The notes beneath the pieces were generated by a model. The model did not search any database and was not told the DNA's origin. It worked only from the letters and a program-made list of their open reading frames with translations. From CAYMFD01 sp964389475 (lineage in GTDB: Bacteria; Bacteroidota; Bacteroidia; Chitinophagales; Saprospiraceae): 18,476 bases of DNA. Position 1 is the stretch's first letter. Each line of letters opens with the position of its first letter. The stretch covers positions 1-18,476 of the forward strand of contig CAYMFD010000079.1 of assembly GCA_964389475.1 (NCBI GenBank). Reading direction: 5' to 3'. Below are positions 15,701 to 18,476 of the stretch, in pieces. The translations under genes and the position numbers were made by a program.

Positions 15701-18476
15701 TAGGTCATTGCCCGCACTCAGGGCAAAAGCGTCTGTGCTACCCGGCACTATAGCACCGGTAACATCACTATCCGTAGCGTCACTGCCTTGGTCAGGTCTT
15801 GTATATACTAATGAGTCTCCATCTGCGAATGTCAGGTAGTACATACCACCAGACAAGTCGTCAATCTGGTAACTACCATCCTGGCCCGTGGTAAAGGACG
15901 TAACCGCCATACCACTTACATCAAACAAGGTACCGTCAATACCCGCTAGTGTCTCATCGATCGTAGCGTCATACTGACCATCACCATCTACATCGCGGAA
16001 TGCTAGGCCACCGACAGATGTAGGTACTCGGGCGAAACCGATATCAACATTATTATTCACCTCATTACTAATGAGTGAGACGACACCCGTCGTAGCAAAC
16101 ATGGTCATCGTGGCCACATCACTATCTATCGTATCATCAGCACCCACCTCTAGGATGGGGTTAAAGTCTGTAGGCGTCCTTGTCTCCACCTGGTAGTCAC
16201 CCGGCGTGAGGTCCGTAAAGGCGTAAGTCCCATCAGTAGTAGTGGTGGTACTATCGACCCTTACACCTTGCTGTAGTAGGTATACCACGGCATCGCCTAT
16301 CCCGACATCGCCGGCACTTTGTAAGAAGTCAAGATCTAGGTCTGTAAAGATCCTGTCACCAATCGATACTCGTCTAAACAATCCTATATCGAGGCTGAGA
16401 TCATTATTAGTAACACCGCCTATCATCACAGATATAGCGCCGGCACTATCCGCATCACTATCTAGACTGTCATCACCAGCATCCTGTAGAGTAACCTCGT
16501 ATCCTGTAGGCAAGTCCACCTGTATTTGGTAATCCCCGATCGTAAGGCTATCAAAGCTATAACTTCCCGTATTGCTAGTAGTCGTCTCATCTACGATGGC
16601 CCCTGCTAATAATAAGCGAACAAGCACGCCTTCTATACCTGGCTCTAGTGTATCCTGTAGTCCATTGTAGTTAAGATCTTCCCATACAAAATCACCAATC
16701 TGCGAAAGTGTAGAGTAACCCGCATCAACATTAGTGAGTACCGTATCGGCTGGCAGGTCGATTATATCTGTACTACCTAACTCGATACTAGAGGTCACAT
16801 CACTATCCATATCATCTGCCCCTACATTAGGTGCAGTGTAGATACGACCTTGTGAAAATCCAAATACTACATAGTACTGACCAGGGAATATATTGTCAAA
16901 ACGATAGGTACCATTGCCATTGGTGACAAAAATACCTCGTGTAGTTCCTGCCGCATCACGTAGAGTAACTAACACATCATGCAGGACGTCCTCACTTGCC
17001 TGGCGTATACCGTCATTATTGATATCGTCCCACACTAGTCCCATAATCGAGCTCAGTGCAGGTCTAAAACCTAGGTCTATGTCTACTTGGTTTTGGCCTG
17101 CAACTACTGTAAAGACCTCTGTACCTGGCAGCGTAGTAAATACGGTCAGGTCATTATCTACATCCTCTGGCGCTGCTGGATCAGCAAGAGCGACCTCAAA
17201 ACTAGCAGGCGTAGTCGCCTCTATCGTATAGTCCCCTGGCACGACATCTACAAACTCATATCGACCATCTACATCAGACACCACTGTGTCTACCCTCACA
17301 CCGCCAGAGAGAAGGTATATCTCTACACCTGCAAGGCCTACATCAGCTGCTGACTGACGTCCGTCATTATCTGCATCCACATAAACTAGGTCACCGATAC
17401 GAGCTAGAGATATCAAGCCTATATCATATGAAAAGTCGTCGATACCCGTACCGGTCGTCTGTACCGCTATGGTACCATCCGCACTAGCATCGCTATCAAG
17501 GAGGTCATCACCTTGGTCAGCAGCCGTTACTAGTAGATCTGCTGGTACATCAAAATGTAACTCATACTGCGCTGGCAATAGATCTTCAAATCGATAGAGT
17601 CCAGTAGCATCCGTTACGTCGCTGGCTAAGAGCATACCGTTTTGGTCGAAGAGATCAACGTTGATACCCGGTATTCCTGGGTCGCCCATACTCTGCAAGC
17701 CGTCTATATTTTTGTCTTCAAAGACAAGGTCACCGATGGAGGTCAACCCTACGTAACCCGCATCGATATTCGTAATATTTACAGCAGGTGTAAGGCTAAG
17801 AATGGCCGTACTACCCACTACGATCGCACTATCTACATCACTATCTATACTGCGATCTATACCAACCTGAGACCTCGTAAATACATGATCCGCCACCTCA
17901 CTAAAGACGACGTAGTAGTCTCCCATAAACAGGTTAGCAAAGCGGTATTCTCCCATATTTCCGGTAATCACAGAAGCGACTAGTGTACCACCAGCATCAA
18001 AAAGCTGGACAGTCACACCTTCCAATAGCGGCTCACCATTGTCACGTAGACCATCATAGTCAATGTCTCTCCACGCCAATCCAGATATATCACCTGGCAA
18101 GGCTCTAAATCCTAGATCCACATTACGTATGTCCTCACCTGCCATGACCGTAAAGTCGGCTGTAGCTGGTCGCGGCATATCCGTCACTAGGTCACTATCT
18201 ATATCATCATCACCTCCTACATTACCCGTAGCTATCTCGAGGCTAGCCTGCACGACCACCTCGATGCGGTAATCACCGGCAACAACATCTGTAAATAGGT
18301 ATAGCCCATCACTATCTGATATCGTAGAGTCTAGTCTCATACCAGCCCTCACGAGGTAAATCGTTGCGCCAGAGACAGCTTCATCACCTGCGTCTTGTAG
18401 ACCGTCATTATTCATGTCCATCCACACAAAGTCACCGATCGTCGCATAGTCGATCAGACCAATATCGTAAGAATTA
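9734..18476 (-). CDS. Giant SdrD-B-repeat surface protein with T9SS sorting domain (5' partial)
   Basis: The reading frame is open from the stop at 9734 to the right edge, about 2,913 codons, so the gene start lies outside the window. The GTG at 18427 is not a start: the frame continues upstream as SYDIGLIDYATIGDFVW, which is the end of one repeat and the beginning of the next. The visible protein is 24 complete SdrD-B-like (Cna-B superfamily) domains, a 20-residue linker (10021-9962) and a C-terminal T9SS type A domain. Each domain carries the acidic loop DxNxDGxxD (as in WEDLNENGLQDAGEPG), a GxYxFxxLxPGxY strand and, in most, DxxDSD. The loops are expected to bind calcium, as in SdrD. Expected role: a very long secreted or cell-surface stalk or adhesin. 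Composition is acidic, with about nine lysines and two cysteines in the visible part. It has its own terminator and no co-oriented neighbour downstream. The exact ligand is unknown. Confidence 0.95.
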   Translation of the reverse strand, partial: NSYDIGLIDYATIGDFVWMDMNNDGLQDAGDEAVSGATIYLVRAGMRLDSTISDSDGLYLFTDVVAGDYRIEVVVQASLEIATGNVGGDDDIDSDLVTDMPRPATADFTVMAGEDIRNVDLGFRALPGDISGLAWRDIDYDGLRDNGEPLLEGVTVQLFDAGGTLVASVITGNMGEYRFANLFMGDYYVVFSEVADHVFTRSQVGIDRSIDSDVDSAIVVGSTAILSLTPAVNITNIDAGYVGLTSIGDLVFEDKNIDGLQSMGDPGIPGINVDLFDQNGMLLASDVTDATGLYRFEDLLPAQYELHFDVPADLLVTAADQGDDLLDSDASADGTIAVQTTGTGIDDFSYDIGLISLARIGDLVYVDADNDGRQSAADVGLAGVEIYLLSGGVRVDTVVSDVDGRYEFVDVVPGDYTIEATTPASFEVALADPAAPEDVDNDLTVFTTLPGTEVFTVVAGQNQVDIDLGFRPALSSIMGLVWDDINNDGIRQASEDVLHDVLVTLRDAAGTTRGIFVTNGNGTYRFDNIFPGQYYVVFGFSQGRIYTAPNVGADDMDSDVTSSIELGSTDIIDLPADTVLTNVDAGYSTLSQIGDFVWEDLNYNGLQDTLEPGIEGVLVRLLLAGAIVDETTTSNTGSYSFDSLTIGDYQIQVDLPTGYEVTLQDAGDDSLDSDADSAGAISVMIGGVTNNDLSLDIGLFRRVSIGDRIFTDLDLDFLQSAGDVGIGDAVVYLLQQGVRVDSTTTTTDGTYAFTDLTPGDYQVETRTPTDFNPILEVGADDTIDSDVATMTMFATTGVVSLISNEVNNNVDIGFARVPTSVGGLAFRDVDGDGQYDATIDETLAGIDGTLFDVSGMAVTSFTTGQDGSYQIDDLSGGMYYLTFADGDSLVYTRPDQGSDATDSDVTGAIVPGSTDAFALSAGNDLVDIYVGYVTPASIGDLVFFDLNRDGIQAPPDLPAPMTNVALLTTTGDTVALAITDQLGSYRFNDVQPGDYIVQFDIRPPFEASPADQTTDDRDSDVTSALFPNSTDVVTLQPGDFDMTVDAGLSPMFSSIAGAVFTDIDMDGLIGPGDFPLPFVQMYLLDAAGMLIDSTESDEMGLYTFTDLEAGDYIIRSAGRTGYIATLQDVGMDDLIDSDIDMQLETAVITLDIGETAAGVNAGFIDTRANIFGAVWIDDNENGIRDADEMPLNGVPVRLYDASGMLVQSTMTLNMGRYVFLSRLPGDYYIEFDNQGIYDYTAADVGSDDTVDSDVTGSNGLGTTDVFMLTSNVDVTDVDAGYIALASVGDFVWQDVDRDGEQDAGDLPLAGLTVFLVDQAGMRIDTTTSDISGRYIFGQIAPGDYSVEVDIPSGFLPTIRDMAISTELDSDITSATNGVATTLTFALMPGEIRMDIDLGFVVEPADVGGLAWEDLNYDGQRSPDEPALAGVTGRLVAAVSGLDVAAFVTDTDGAYLLSDIPPGDYFVVFDTPAPFETTLANVGPDSTDSDITSSQEVGSTDVFTLSSMVDILDIDAGYYRSTSIGDRVWEDLNRNGIQDAGEVGLNEVIVMLYDENFNLLRMTMTADSPTGMPGYYTFGGLTPGQYSVGVDLFAPYTITALDQGSDDVDNDFSSQGALIRTDLITLSSGEMVDDVDAGLAPLFGGIAGVVFNDLDEDGLLAASDLGVGGVTVYLSTTMPQVLIDSTVSDANGVYSFDSLEMQDYVIDFALPRGFESTLQDVGTDDLVDSDIDMNGVVTGVSVQFGRITAGVNAGLINNGGSICGLVWQDDVVDGVQMVGETSVFAGEVVYLQDTMGTVVDSVVTDVNGAYTFEGIVEGLYVVAFTANDSLIISPPATMGGLRNNDITDQWGTGTTDTLRVVTGGKIDSIDIGAYRYACIGDLVFVDLNEDGLQDAGDDVLQGVTINIYDSAGALIDAQMTGADGRYRFDSLVPGRYVVEAELPTFYIYTAADQGTDDVIDADITVINGSVGRTDTITVSSGDKRLTVDVGLLDRVPESTTISGFVWEDLDADGRREALEPGTNGLQVELYMANGTLVGTTTTSFSSSLMADGYYEFINLAAGDYYVIIATPSDSEVTLPNIGDELNDSDITGSQAAGSSDIVTIGLGITPFTTDGGYYFNGSIGNRTWYDFKMDGLFDDEAGVSFVDVNLRRADGTLVATTFTDFMPGLGDGFYMLQDVTPGEYYIEFVNFDGYQYTFSDQGSDDMLDSDVTGAFGLGTTDLFVLLSGQDRDDIDAGLAFPPGSVGDFVWADENTNGLQDSGEPGIPNVAVSIFNAATDELIGSTLTGLDGRYTIPNIQPGTYYMEFDRPQGFLNTIVNGSDASLNSDVTDFALNRTDNFMVGFATDVVDIDAGFFQPSSLGDFVWEDLNENGLQDAGEPGVAGVVVELFRNLPFPIMTTTTDANGRYSFTDLTPGLYSLAFELPMGFEFTTSNVGNDESIDSDVNAAGTTALILLAYNVNLDDRDAGIRPISGNRVISTIWEDLNQDGIRDADEPRMAGVEVMVMDHQGTMMEMLMTDSHGLVSYEVDQTDGTSIRVLPPAGYVFTSQDMGSDDSVDSDVDADGYSNLMAPNSSTRDVDAGVVAIGGLVVDVWHDADADGIKDAMEPGLAGVEVSLVNRAGDIAMTGVSRLIAGGHAAVVFDNLPLGDYRITVDYQDDMVVTRQRSADQAFYFDGLGAATDWISLTVGSASRDLDLGMYHGGTIESTVWTDKDNDGQRDAIESGKRAIYATLVDVETRRQVTTITNGDGIARWTGLQRGEYFVNYYSTQGLVFTTADRGDDQTDSDVTGANGLGTTDTYLIPHNYTTVHIAAGLAVENDIADSQQLMVARSQDETVAVRMYPNPAQDYLTIETDQADTVSDYAYVIYTASGERVQEGTTKSGELLDISNLQPGLYSVGVEINGDIQVQLIIKM
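9737..9961 (-). other. T9SS type A C-terminal sorting domain of the giant protein
   Basis: The last 75 residues begin RMYPNPAQDYLTIETD, continue with a strand YVIYTASGERVQEG and LDISNLQPGLYSVGV, and end QLIIKM. This is the standard layout of the type A (TIGR04183-like) sorting signal: YPNP opening, ISNLxxGxY near the end, and a final strand with a basic residue. It is cleaved after outer-membrane passage through the type IX system, so the protein is exported and probably anchored to the surface or released. Confidence 0.95.
10022..18445 (-). repeat. Array of 24 SdrD-B-like domains with higher-order order
   Basis: Units, by my reading of conserved openings (SIGDxVWxD) and endings (VDAGY/VDIGF), start at: 18445 (R1), 18094, 17740, 17401, 17053, 16705, 16366, 16021, 15667, 15319, 14974, 14620, 14266, 13912, 13549, 13201, 12847, 12487, 12115, 11749, 11401, 11053, 10717, 10369 (R24). 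Lengths are 112-124 residues. Similarity groups seen by eye: A = R1, R4, R7, R12, R17; B = R2, R5, R8, R13, R18; C = R3, R6, R9, R14, R19; D = R10, R15; E = R11, R16. R20 and R21 are close to the consensus; R22-R24 are divergent. The order is therefore ABC ABC ABCDE ABCDE ABC plus a five-unit tail. The partial unit at the right edge ends SYDIGL like R3, so it would be another C. Confidence 0.88.

Noticed and set aside
9734..18476. Giant protein considered as an RTX or cadherin-type adhesin
   Set aside because: No GGxGxDxxx nonapeptides, and the unit layout (SIGDxVWxDxNxDG ... GxYxFxxLxPGxY ... DAGY) is that of SdrD-B-like domains.

Overview
The window most likely comes from a member of the Bacteroidota, plausibly a Saprospira-type marine or aquatic lineage. 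The grounds are a giant surface protein built of SdrD-B-like domains that ends in a type IX secretion (T9SS) sorting domain, a Bacteroidota-type TAnnTTTG promoter box, no obvious Shine-Dalgarno sites, and lineage-typical proteins (DUF2059, a VIT/vWA secreted protein, aerobic HemF). The species cannot be named from the sequence alone.

Layout from left to right. Positions 227-3344 (minus strand) hold two overlapping genes: a secreted VIT plus von Willebrand A protein, then a lipoprotein that I do not recognise but that carries a His-Gly / Ser-Cys-Gly pair reminiscent of clan CD cysteine peptidases. Positions 3345-3942 are gene-free and contain a tandemly duplicated, hairpin-bearing element of about 150 bp. 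Positions 3943-5964 (minus) form a tight three-gene unit: an exported DUF2059 protein, an ArsC/Spx-like thioredoxin-fold protein with a CxxC motif, and hemF. Positions 5965-6703 are a divergent intergenic region filled with four copies of an interspersed palindromic repeat. Positions 6704-8921 (plus) hold lpdA (dihydrolipoyl dehydrogenase) and rluF (23S rRNA pseudouridine synthase), separated by a six-copy TAGGTTAG microsatellite that begins exactly at the lpdA stop codon. Positions 8922-9733 are a convergent gene-free region ending in a strong terminator. Positions 9734-18476 (minus) are the 3' part of a giant gene whose 5' end lies outside the window.

The giant protein is the standout. At least 2,913 codons are visible, forming 24 complete SdrD-B-like/Cna-B-type domains of 112-124 residues, a short linker and a T9SS type A C-terminal domain. 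Read by eye, the domains are not a simple array. They follow a higher-order order: an A-B-C triplet repeated, then A-B-C-D-E quintets, then a divergent five-domain tail. This points to growth by duplication of multi-domain blocks. The protein is also extremely lysine-poor, with one stretch of about 1,600 codons without a single lysine codon.

Functionally the window mixes housekeeping genes (heme synthesis, E3 dehydrogenase, rRNA modification) with cell-surface genes (adhesin-like giant, VIT/vWA protein, lipoprotein). No tRNA, rRNA, CRISPR array, insertion sequence or phage gene was seen. The best candidates for something undescribed are the VIT/vWA plus HG/SCG-lipoprotein gene pair and the block-duplicated, lysine-depleted giant protein.
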